6,985 nt of DNA from an uncultured Collinsella sp. Its GTDB lineage: Bacteria > Actinomycetota > Coriobacteriia > Coriobacteriales > Coriobacteriaceae. The stretch spans positions 1 to 6,985 of the forward strand of contig CAUBTS010000090.1 in NCBI GenBank assembly GCA_958438955.1, read 5' to 3'. Numbering within the stretch: the first letter of the stretch is position 1; each line of letters begins with the position of its first letter. Positions 1 to 5,246 of the stretch are shown here, one piece after another. Under the pieces are notes generated by a model. It was not told the DNA's origin. It saw only the letters and a list, made by a program, of their open reading frames with translations, and did no database searches. The position numbers were made by a program, and so were the translations under genes.

Positions 1-28
1 GCCGGGCCGACTCGCTTCGGATCGGGCG

Positions 29-1426
29 CTACACCAACTTTCTCGACACTACCGCGCGCTCGCGCTCTGTAAGCCCAAAGGTGGCGACGAAAGCATCGAG
101 GCGTTCATCGGACGTGAGCTCCGCTGCCTCCACGGGCTCGGGGTCGGAGCATGTGGGCGCAAGATCCCCACCAAGATCGTCGGTGGCAAGCGGCGGTCCG
201 TCCCGCATCGCGGCATCATCGGCTCGTTGCCCCAACTGCCCCAGCAGCGTAATCGCAATGCCCACAAACATCACGAGCGCCGCACCGACCGCAGCCAGCA
301 CATTTTGACTCGAGATAATCGCCACTGCCGGCGCCGTCACGAACATCGAGCACACGTTGTTGACGACGCGACCCATGCACGGCCAAAAATATGACCAGCG
401 CGCATAGAGCGAGACGGCGGCATATTTTGTGGTAAAGAACACCACGAAAAAGCCCGAGCCCAGATAAAAGATGATCGTGGCAGCAAGCTCGTTGCCGCCA
501 TTGCCATCGACGATGAGCACAAAGAACGAAAGCGTGGACAGTATGGCGGCACATGTCATGCCGATATTCATATACGAGCGGCCGTGCAGGTCAAATAGTG
601 CGCCAGCGACCAACGAGCTCACGACAAGCAGCAGGCGCGGCCAATCGCCCAAATCGACGGCTCCGACAGCATGCAGGGTCGTGAAGCCCGCGTTGAGAGC
701 GGCGAATACGCCAGAAAGATACGCCGTCGCCACGGTCAGGCGAACTACGGCGCGACGGAATGCCGCCTTTGCCTCGGGATCGTCATGCCACTTGGCGCCA
801 TATTCCAGAGCATCTACCGAAAGCCCGGCAGCACTGGGTTCAAAGTTGGGATTGGACTCGTCGCGCAGCTTGGCGCGTCGGGCACCGTGGAGCAACGCCA
901 CCTGCGCGATCGCGCAGACGACCAGAACAGCCTGCTGAGGAATGCCGGCAGGCATCACCATGTGGTTGAGCACCTGCACCAGAACGCCCATGGCATAGGA
1001 AAGTGCGGCGGCGCGCGCCAAGCAGGGCGTCCGCGCAAAGCGTCGTGCAAAGTTTGCGTGGGCAGTCGATCCGCAGTAGCCCAGTGCGCAGCACGCCACC
1101 AAACCGCCGGCGATTACCACCTCGAACTGAGCAGCCATAATCAAAAGCAGCAATGCCGCCACTAGCAAAATGCCCGTGATGTCGCTCGTCGCGTCGATAG
1201 CATGGGGACGGCGATAGTACAGAACGGGACGCACAAAGAAGCCAATCACGCTCGCGCCGATGACAAGGCTCTCATAAATAACGACCTCGTTTGGAGACAC
1301 GAACTCGGCTATGCGCACATCAAAGAGATACTCGCACGCCAAAAACGTGAAGAAGAACAGCGCCAGGCATATAATCTCCCGAATGCCCCGACGCAAATAT
1401 GCGGTTGTGTCTCCCATGCCCCTCAT
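29..1426 (-). CDS. 12-TM membrane protein of the coriobacterial LuxR-regulator type, lacking the C-terminal HTH
   Basis: The protein has about 12 hydrophobic helices, from a first segment near residues 15-35 to a last one ending near residue 400. A charged, acidic linker follows, then the sequence FGLTERERAVV, which is how a LuxR-type helix-turn-helix normally opens. In the family about 50 further residues carry the DNA-binding helices; here a TAG codon ends the protein six residues after that motif. Neither alternative frame of the remaining 28 nt gives a recognisable HTH. The family fuses an MFS-like sensor domain to a LuxR output domain, so this copy could be inactive, frameshifted, or a DNA-binding-free sensor. 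The start chosen is ATG at 1426, with a GGGGG Shine-Dalgarno-like run at 1433-1437 (6-nt spacing). A TTG at 1447 would add seven residues but has no ribosome site. A possible -10 (TAAAAT, minus strand) lies at 1462-1467 without a convincing -35. Family assignment is firm; function is uncertain. Confidence 0.8.
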   Translation of the reverse strand: MRGMGDTTAYLRRGIREIICLALFFFTFLACEYLFDVRIAEFVSPNEVVIYESLVIGASVIGFFVRPVLYYRRPHAIDATSDITGILLVAALLLLIMAAQFEVVIAGGLVACCALGYCGSTAHANFARRFARTPCLARAAALSYAMGVLVQVLNHMVMPAGIPQQAVLVVCAIAQVALLHGARRAKLRDESNPNFEPSAAGLSVDALEYGAKWHDDPEAKAAFRRAVVRLTVATAYLSGVFAALNAGFTTLHAVGAVDLGDWPRLLLVVSSLVAGALFDLHGRSYMNIGMTCAAILSTLSFFVLIVDGNGGNELAATIIFYLGSGFFVVFFTTKYAAVSLYARWSYFWPCMGRVVNNVCSMFVTAPAVAIISSQNVLAAVGAALVMFVGIAITLLGQLGQRADDAAMRDGPPLATDDLGGDLAPTCSDPEPVEAAELTSDERLDAFVATFGLTERERAVVSRKLV

Positions 1427-1656
1427 GGTTAACCCCCGGCCGCTCAATTGTCTGGAATTCTATTTTAATAAAGAACCAGTCTCAATATCGAAACCAAGCT
1501 CGAAATGCTGCTAATTCGGCCCCAGTCGTCCACATCACGCCGCGATTTTGAGCCGCATGGCCCAGAAGGGACACGCGCAACGCCACTTCCTTGATGGGCA
1601 TCCCGATGCAAACGCGCCCGGCAGCCTCCCCCGTCTGGCACTTCCCGATATCCGCC
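1427..1656. other. Intergenic stretch without a recognised gene
   Basis: This stretch lies between the LuxR-like gene and the hairpin behind the DUF4867 gene. It must hold the promoter of the LuxR-like gene, which is AT-rich near 1455-1475. A minus-strand reading frame of 60 codons (1482-1664, TTG start) crosses it, but its start lies inside the hairpin arm, has no ribosome binding site, and gives a product I do not recognise. A small inverted repeat, GCATC-cc-GATGC, sits at 1598-1609. I see nothing else that can be supported; the stretch may be decayed coding DNA or part of an interspersed repeat. Confidence 0.5.
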
Positions 1657-1707
1657 CGCCCCAAACCACCGCAAAGGAGACAGGCACCTTTGTGGCGGTT
1701 TGGGGCG
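1657..1707. repeat. 21-bp inverted repeat, REP-like hairpin
   Basis: Arms 1657-1677 and 1687-1707 are inverted complements with only two differences, around a 9-nt loop. Transcribed from the minus strand, this gives a stem with one A-C mismatch and one G-U pair, starting 5 nt after the stop codon of the DUF4867 gene. No U-tract follows on either strand, so it is not a classical intrinsic terminator. The tip on the minus strand reads AAAGGTGCCTGTCTCCTTT. This resembles the GGTGyCTGTCyCC cores that I recall from REP elements linked to REP-associated tyrosine transposases; that comparison is from memory. It may serve as a 3'-end stabiliser or attenuator for the upstream transcript. Confidence 0.7.
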
Positions 1708-1712
1708 ATGCG

Positions 1713-2357
1713 CTAGTCCACGGTGATGTCGAGATTTTTGCCGATGAGGCCTACGTAGCCGCCTTCGGCTGCCTTGGGGCTGTCAGCATGGCAGAGGACC
1801 CACTTGTCGGCCTTCCAGTAGCAGTAGCTGTCGCCGGCCGCAGGCATGTCGGCCGCGACCTCGGGGCGCGGACCGTTGGTGCCGGCGGGCAGTGCCACCA
1901 TCACCTGGAAGCCGCCGTCGTCGACCATGCAGGGCGTGTAGTGGAGCGTGGTGTTGAAGACTTCGACGACCGTACCCGCCGGCACGCGGAACGCCTTGAC
2001 GCACGCGGTGTCGAGCTTGCCGTCCTCGATCTCCCAGCGATGCGCCACGAGCAGAATAAAGTCGCGCGCGCCCAGGTTGAACTCGCTCGCGCGGTGGTAC
2101 TCCAGGCAGTTGAGACGCGTGTTGTGGCCGTTGCACCAGCCCAGCTGGAACGGACGGCCACCAAACATGAGAAAGCCAAGCTTGTCGGCATCCTTGACGT
2201 CCTCGAGCTCCGGCGCGCTTGCTACGTACTTGCTGCCCTCGGGAATGGGCGTGGCAGAGAGCGCCTCGAGCACGGGCGACGTAAGCTCGGACGGAACGTT
2301 ATCCCAAACGTTGCCATAGGATTTGAACTCGGGATCGTTGACAGAGTAGATATGCAT
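1713..2357 (-). CDS. DUF4867 family protein, probable cupin-like fold
   Basis: The 214-residue protein matches my memory of the DUF4867 family in its length and in a conserved central block, GWCNGHNTRLNCLEYHR (residues 73-89), followed by SEFNLG, the PAGT turn at 127-130 and LHYTPC at 138-143. The His/Glu cluster (H78, E86, H88, E92, H139) and alternating hydrophobic strands suggest a metal-binding cupin-like barrel. This is inference from spacing, not a solved mechanism. The family has no established reaction that I can name; a role in carbohydrate metabolism, such as an isomerase, is plausible but not shown here. There is no signal peptide or membrane segment, so it is likely cytosolic. ATG at 2357 is preferred over the in-frame GTG at 2363 because AGGAG lies 5 nt before the ATG and abuts the GTG. 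The gene is monocistronic: the luxS terminator lies upstream, its own operator-like promoter region precedes it, and a hairpin follows. Confidence 0.85.
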   Translation of the reverse strand: MHIYSVNDPEFKSYGNVWDNVPSELTSPVLEALSATPIPEGSKYVASAPELEDVKDADKLGFLMFGGRPFQLGWCNGHNTRLNCLEYHRASEFNLGARDFILLVAHRWEIEDGKLDTACVKAFRVPAGTVVEVFNTTLHYTPCMVDDGGFQVMVALPAGTNGPRPEVAADMPAAGDSYCYWKADKWVLCHADSPKAAEGGYVGLIGKNLDITVD

Positions 2358-2362
2358 GTTCA

Positions 2363-2367
2363 CTCCT
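2363..2367 (-). promoter_or_regulatory. Ribosome binding site fixing the DUF4867 start
   Basis: The minus strand reads AGGAG with a 5-nt spacer to ATG at 2357. The upstream in-frame GTG (2361-2363) overlaps this element, so it cannot use it as a Shine-Dalgarno. That excludes the longer two-residue extension. Confidence 0.75.
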
Positions 2368-2400
2368 GTTCGTAAATGTGACTATACGAACATTCTAGAA
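2367..2400 (-). promoter_or_regulatory. Operator-like inverted repeats over the probable DUF4867 promoter
   Basis: A perfect 8-bp inverted repeat, TGTTCGTA and TACGAACA (2367-2374 and 2385-2392), is separated by 10 bp. Directly next to it is the 8-bp palindrome TTCTAGAA (2393-2400). On the minus strand the repeat encloses TATAGT (2381-2386), a reasonable -10 box; no good -35 stands 16-18 bp upstream. The half-site spacing of 18 bp centre to centre and the overlap with the -10 and the ribosome site are typical of a repressor operator. The regulator is not encoded nearby and its family cannot be told from the sequence. Confidence 0.55.
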
Positions 2401-2440
2401 CAAACATGAGCGATTTTGAACGCTCGTCCCGACCAATCAA

Positions 2441-2472
2441 CAAAAAGGCGCCCCCGCATAAGCGAAGGCGCC
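2441..2472 (-). terminator. Intrinsic terminator of luxS
   Basis: Minus-strand RNA folds GGCGCCUUCGC with GCGGGGGCGCC: 11 pairs including two G-U wobbles, around a UUAU loop (arms 2462-2472 and 2447-2457). Five U residues follow at once (2442-2446). It begins about 30 nt after the luxS stop codon and separates luxS from the DUF4867 gene. Confidence 0.9.
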
Positions 2473-2501
2473 CAATGCGCGCGTTTTGGGCGATAAAGCC
2501 C

Positions 2502-2990
2502 TTATGCCTGCTGATAGTGCAGGTGCTTCTCGTCGATATCGGCCAGGTCGCGGTCGAGGTAACGGCGCGCGAGCCAGTTAGCCATGGGAAGGTTCTGGTC
2601 CAGGTAGTTGCCGCACTCCTCGGGAGCGGCACCGGGGACATCGCCCTCAAAGTCGGCGACAAACTCGAACAGCTCACGCACGAGCGGCAGGATCTCCTCG
2701 CTCGTCACCTCACCAAATACGACGAGGTAAAAGCCCGTGCGGCAGCCCATGGGGCCAAAGTAGACAATGCGGCTCGACCACTCGGCATGATTGCGAAGGA
2801 ACGTCGCGCCCAGGTGCTCAATGGTGTGGCACTCGGCCGTGTTCATGACCGGCTCCTTGTTGGGCGTGGTCAGGCGCAGGTCAAAGGTGGTGACGGCGGC
2901 GCCGGTCGCCGGATCGCGGTCGATGCGGCTCACATACACGCCGGGCTCAAGCAGCAGATGGTCAACGGAAAAGCTGGCGATGCGCTCCAT
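2502..2990 (-). CDS. luxS: S-ribosylhomocysteine lyase (AI-2 synthesis protein)
   Basis: LuxS cleaves S-ribosylhomocysteine to homocysteine and DPD, which cyclises to autoinducer-2. It completes the two-step detoxification of S-adenosylhomocysteine in the activated methyl cycle, in the cytosol as a metal-dependent homodimer. At 162 residues the protein has the usual length. The signature HTIEHL gives metal ligands H55 and H59 and the general acid/base E58; GCRTGF supplies the active-site C83; ECGNY supplies the third ligand C126. All catalytic residues are intact. The start is ATG at 2990 with AGAGGA (2997-3002) 6 nt before it; no longer in-frame start is supported. A strong terminator follows, and a candidate promoter lies inside the hairpin upstream, so it is probably transcribed alone. 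The partner nucleosidase gene (pfs/mtnN) is not in the window. Identification is certain. Confidence 0.98.
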   Translation of the reverse strand: MERIASFSVDHLLLEPGVYVSRIDRDPATGAAVTTFDLRLTTPNKEPVMNTAECHTIEHLGATFLRNHAEWSSRIVYFGPMGCRTGFYLVVFGEVTSEEILPLVRELFEFVADFEGDVPGAAPEECGNYLDQNLPMANWLARRYLDRDLADIDEKHLHYQQA

Positions 2991-3013
2991 GGCAGATCCT
3001 CTCGATAGTCAAA

Positions 3014-3083
3014 TTGGGACGGGGCTCTTTTAGCTGGTTCGATTGGTCGCACCAATCATACCAGTCAAAAAGCCCCGTCCCAA
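3014..3083. repeat. Long near-perfect hairpin between nucleoside hydrolase gene and luxS
   Basis: A 70-nt element centred at 3048-3049. The outer arms 3014-3026 and 3071-3083 pair over 13 bp without mismatch. The apex arms 3041-3047 and 3051-3057 pair over 7 bp around a 3-nt loop. Between them CTGGT/ACCAG and an A-T run also pair, leaving only one bulge and a few mismatches. Neither strand has a U-tract after the 3' arm, so a standard intrinsic terminator is not supported, although a terminator or 3'-end role for the nucleoside hydrolase transcript is possible. It could equally be a small palindromic repeat element. Confidence 0.75.
3055..3083 (-). promoter_or_regulatory. Candidate luxS promoter inside the hairpin
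   Basis: On the minus strand TTGGGA (3078-3083) is followed after exactly 17 bp by TATGAT (3055-3060), five of six matches to a -10 box, with an extended TGG just upstream. The -35 box matches at four of six. Initiation would fall near 3048, leaving a leader of roughly 55-60 nt before luxS that contains only the second half of the hairpin. Confidence 0.5.
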
Positions 3084-3092
3084 AAAGACAAC

Positions 3093-4067
3093 TTAGCCAA
3101 GGACACGGGCCATACGCGTCTTGAACTCGGACAGGAAGCGCGGAGCATCCACGGTCAGTGCCACAAGCGCGCTCTTGTCCGGATCGGACAGGCGACGCTC
3201 ATCGCAGATGGTGCGACCGCGGTACTCGCCCAGCAGATCAACACGCAGGTTGCAGCCGAGCGCACCTACGAGCGTGGGGTCGATCGCCACGGCAACGGCC
3301 AGCGGATCGTGCAGCGCGCAACCACCCAGGTAGGGTGCGTTCATCTCGTACGAGCCAATGTAGTGCTCGACCATGCTCGCAAATGCGCAGCCCGCCATGG
3401 TGCCCGAGCCCGTCCAGCCGGCAATGTCGCGGCGTGTGAGCACCACGCGATGCGTCACGTCCAGACCCACCATGGTGAGCTTACGGCCCGAGCGCAGCAC
3501 CGCGTCGGCTGCCTCGGGGTCGCTCGCCATATTGGCCTCGGCGCCCGCGCTCACGTTGCCGGGCACGGTAAGGGCGCCGCCCATCACGACCACGCGGCCG
3601 ATGGACATCATCGCCGCCGCATCGCGCTCCAGGGCGAGCGCCAGGTTGGAGAGCGGGCCAGTCGCTACGTAGACCAGATCGGGACCATAAGTGCGCGCGG
3701 CATCGATCAGATAATCGACCGCAGCGTTGCCGTCGGCCGAGGTCGCCCCCACCGGCTCGTAGGGCGACGCGGGCACACTCGCGCCGCCGATGCCGTTCTT
3801 GCCGTGAATGAGCGCGGTGGACGCCGGCGGCGTATAGGGCTCAGTCGCCTGCAGGGGACGGTCGGCGCCCAGGTACACCGGCACCTCGGGGCGACCCAGC
3901 AGATCGAGCACCGCCAGGCAGTTGTGCGCCGATTGCTCGACGCGCACGTTGCCAAAGCACGTGGTGATGCCCACGAGCTCCACCTCGGGGCTCGCGATGG
4001 CATAGGCCAGCGCCATCGCATCGTCCACACCCATATCCAGATCAAGGATCAGCTTCTTGATTGCCAT
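3093..4067 (-). CDS. Nucleoside hydrolase, inosine/uridine-preferring family
   Basis: The enzyme would hydrolyse the N-glycosidic bond of ribonucleosides to free base and ribose in the cytosol. The 324-residue length is typical. The calcium-site motif near the N-terminus reads DLDMGVDDAMAL (D9, D11, D15, D16); the usual form is DTDPGxDD, so the acidic residues are kept while T and P are replaced. Further family marks are CFGN (N40), the HGKNGIGG loop at 88-95, TGPLSNLALAL at 136-146, MGG at 162-164, GNVSAGAEANMASDPEA at 170-186, and the catalytic-site HDPLA at 253-257. Base preference (RihA, RihB or RihC type) cannot be assigned, so no symbol is given. ATG at 4067 has GGAG 7 nt upstream. It follows rbsK by 30 nt and is surely co-transcribed; the ribose it frees is the substrate of ribokinase. 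Its stop codon lies 9 nt before the long hairpin. Confidence 0.95.
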   Translation of the reverse strand: MAIKKLILDLDMGVDDAMALAYAIASPEVELVGITTCFGNVRVEQSAHNCLAVLDLLGRPEVPVYLGADRPLQATEPYTPPASTALIHGKNGIGGASVPASPYEPVGATSADGNAAVDYLIDAARTYGPDLVYVATGPLSNLALALERDAAAMMSIGRVVVMGGALTVPGNVSAGAEANMASDPEAADAVLRSGRKLTMVGLDVTHRVVLTRRDIAGWTGSGTMAGCAFASMVEHYIGSYEMNAPYLGGCALHDPLAVAVAIDPTLVGALGCNLRVDLLGEYRGRTICDERRLSDPDKSALVALTVDAPRFLSEFKTRMARVLG

Positions 4068-4097
4068 TGTTCTACTCCGCTTCTCCGTCTTTATCGT

Positions 4098-5060
4098 TTA
4101 ACTAAACCAATGTTCAACTTCGGCGCTCGTGGGAATCGATTGCTGAGCGCCCAGGCGCGACACCGTCACTGCCGAGGCGCGAGCGCCCGCGGCCATGCAC
4201 TCAAAGAGCGGCAAGCCCTCTAGGCGAGCCGCCGCCAACGCGCCGATAAACGTATCGCCGGCGGCCGTGGTATCGACTACCGTGCTCGAAAGTGCCGGCA
4301 TGCGCAGCAGCTCGCCGTCATCGCCGAGCGTAACCGACCCGGCGCCGCCCAACGTGATGACCGCAGCTCCGGCGCCCTTGTCGAGCAGCGCTTTGAGCGC
4401 GGCGACGCAACTCACATCATCCGTGGGCAGAATGCCCGTCAGAACCTGGCACTCGGTCTCGTTGGGACAGACCAGGTCGACCGCAGGCCAGACCTCCGCA
4501 GGCAGCTCGCAGGCAGGCGCTGGATTAAAGACCGTATAGAACCCCAGCTCGTGAGCGCAAACAAGCGCCTCGGCCGTCGCCGCAAGGTCGCATTCGCCCT
4601 GGGCGATAAAGACGCTTCCGGCAGCCGGGGCAATCTCGCTGGCGCCGCCGTCGAGCTCATGGGCCACCAGACGCCTCAGCGCGCAGGCAACGTCCGCGCC
4701 CGCAAGCGCATGGTTGGCGCCCGGTGACAGTATGATGCGGTTGTCGCCCTCGCAGCGAATGATGGTCGCCGTTCCCGTCTCCACGTCATCGCGATGCACT
4801 ACAAAGTCACAGTCCACGCCGGCGCCTTGGAGCCCCGCCACGAGCGACGCGCCGAACGCATCGCGACCGACCGCGCCGATCATGTGCGTGCACGCGCCCA
4901 TACGCGCGGCAGCTACGGCCTGATTGGCGCCCTTGCCGCCGGCGTTGGTGATAAACCCGCTGCCGCCGACGGTCTCGCCCGCACGCGGTATGCGCTCGCA
5001 CGCCACCGAAAGGTCCATGTTCATGCTGCCGAGCACCGCAACGATGCCGCGATCTGCCAT
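4098..5060 (-). CDS. rbsK: Ribokinase
   Basis: A PfkB-family sugar kinase that phosphorylates D-ribose to ribose 5-phosphate with ATP, feeding the pentose phosphate pathway and nucleotide synthesis. The 320-residue protein shows GSMNMDL at 11-17, the substrate-binding NAGGKGANQAVAAARMGA at 39-56, GAVGRDAFG at 62-70, CPNETE at 198-203 and the ATP/anion-hole motif VDTTAAGDTFIGA at 262-274, with D269 as catalytic base. The motif agrees with the ribokinase VDTxAAGDTF form better than with fructokinases. ATG at 5060 is chosen over a GTG at 5093 because GAGGAGG stands 5 nt before it and the motif-bearing N-terminus then begins normally. It is first in a two-gene operon with the nucleoside hydrolase and lacks an adjacent ribose transporter, which suggests ribose from nucleosides rather than imported ribose. 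A repressor-like site overlaps its promoter. Confidence 0.95.
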   Translation of the reverse strand: MADRGIVAVLGSMNMDLSVACERIPRAGETVGGSGFITNAGGKGANQAVAAARMGACTHMIGAVGRDAFGASLVAGLQGAGVDCDFVVHRDDVETGTATIIRCEGDNRIILSPGANHALAGADVACALRRLVAHELDGGASEIAPAAGSVFIAQGECDLAATAEALVCAHELGFYTVFNPAPACELPAEVWPAVDLVCPNETECQVLTGILPTDDVSCVAALKALLDKGAGAAVITLGGAGSVTLGDDGELLRMPALSSTVVDTTAAGDTFIGALAAARLEGLPLFECMAAGARASAVTVSRLGAQQSIPTSAEVEHWFS

Positions 5061-5065
5061 GGAAA

Positions 5066-5072
5066 CCTCCTC
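5066..5072 (-). promoter_or_regulatory. Strong ribosome binding site of rbsK
   Basis: The minus strand reads GAGGAGG, close to the full anti-16S complement, 5 nt before ATG at 5060. It settles the start 11 codons inside the longest open frame. Confidence 0.85.
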
Positions 5073-5123
5073 ATCTGCGGGCTTTGCACCCACCGTCGAC
5101 CGTCGATTGCGCGCCTTCGCACC

Positions 5124-5152
5124 TCTATAACTTTAGTTCACTTTGATGTGAA
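5124..5152 (-). promoter_or_regulatory. Promoter of the rbsK-nucleoside hydrolase operon
   Basis: On the minus strand TTCACA (5147-5152, five of six matches to a -35) is followed after 17 bp by TATAGA (5124-5129, four of six matches to a -10). Initiation would be near 5117, leaving a leader of about 57 nt to the rbsK start. Confidence 0.6.
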
Positions 5153-5153
5153 C
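5136..5153. promoter_or_regulatory. 18-bp inverted-repeat operator overlapping the rbsK -35
   Basis: The sequence GTTCAC-tttgat-GTGAAC is a perfect 6-bp inverted repeat with a 6-bp spacer. It covers the -35 hexamer and part of the promoter spacer. Size and symmetry fit a dimeric repressor such as a LacI-family RbsR-like protein, though its centre lacks the CG typical of many LacI-family operators. The site lies about 94 bp upstream of the divergent acyltransferase gene and could affect it too. The regulator is not in the window. Confidence 0.55.
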
Positions 5154-5246
5154 GCACCCTTGAGGTTGCGCCAGCAGCAAGCATTCACAGGAGCAGGCAG
5201 CTACAATGAATACGTGCTGATTATTCTCGTCATTGGATGATGTTTT

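Noticed and set aside
1548..2375. Plus-strand open frame of 275 codons opposite the DUF4867 gene
   Set aside because: It is antisense to a gene with clear family motifs and a ribosome site; the product is Val/Ala/Arg-rich with no recognisable domain, typical of a mirror frame in GC-rich DNA.
2406..3008. Plus-strand open frame of 200 codons opposite luxS
   Set aside because: It mirrors luxS, whose catalytic residues are complete, and it reads through the luxS terminator; it has no supported start or domain.
2991..3092. Riboswitch (SAM or SAH type) in the luxS leader
   Set aside because: The leader is almost entirely explained by one long palindromic hairpin; I see no multi-helix junction or conserved riboswitch core.
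3309..4223. Plus-strand open frame of 304 codons opposite the nucleoside hydrolase
   Set aside because: It is rich in His, Arg and Ala with no domain and spans the gap into rbsK, as expected for a shadow of GC-rich third positions.
5094..5106. CGTCGA direct repeats with a GTCGAC palindrome in the rbsK leader
   Set aside because: Short and GC-rich, downstream of the promoter, and not distinct from background composition.
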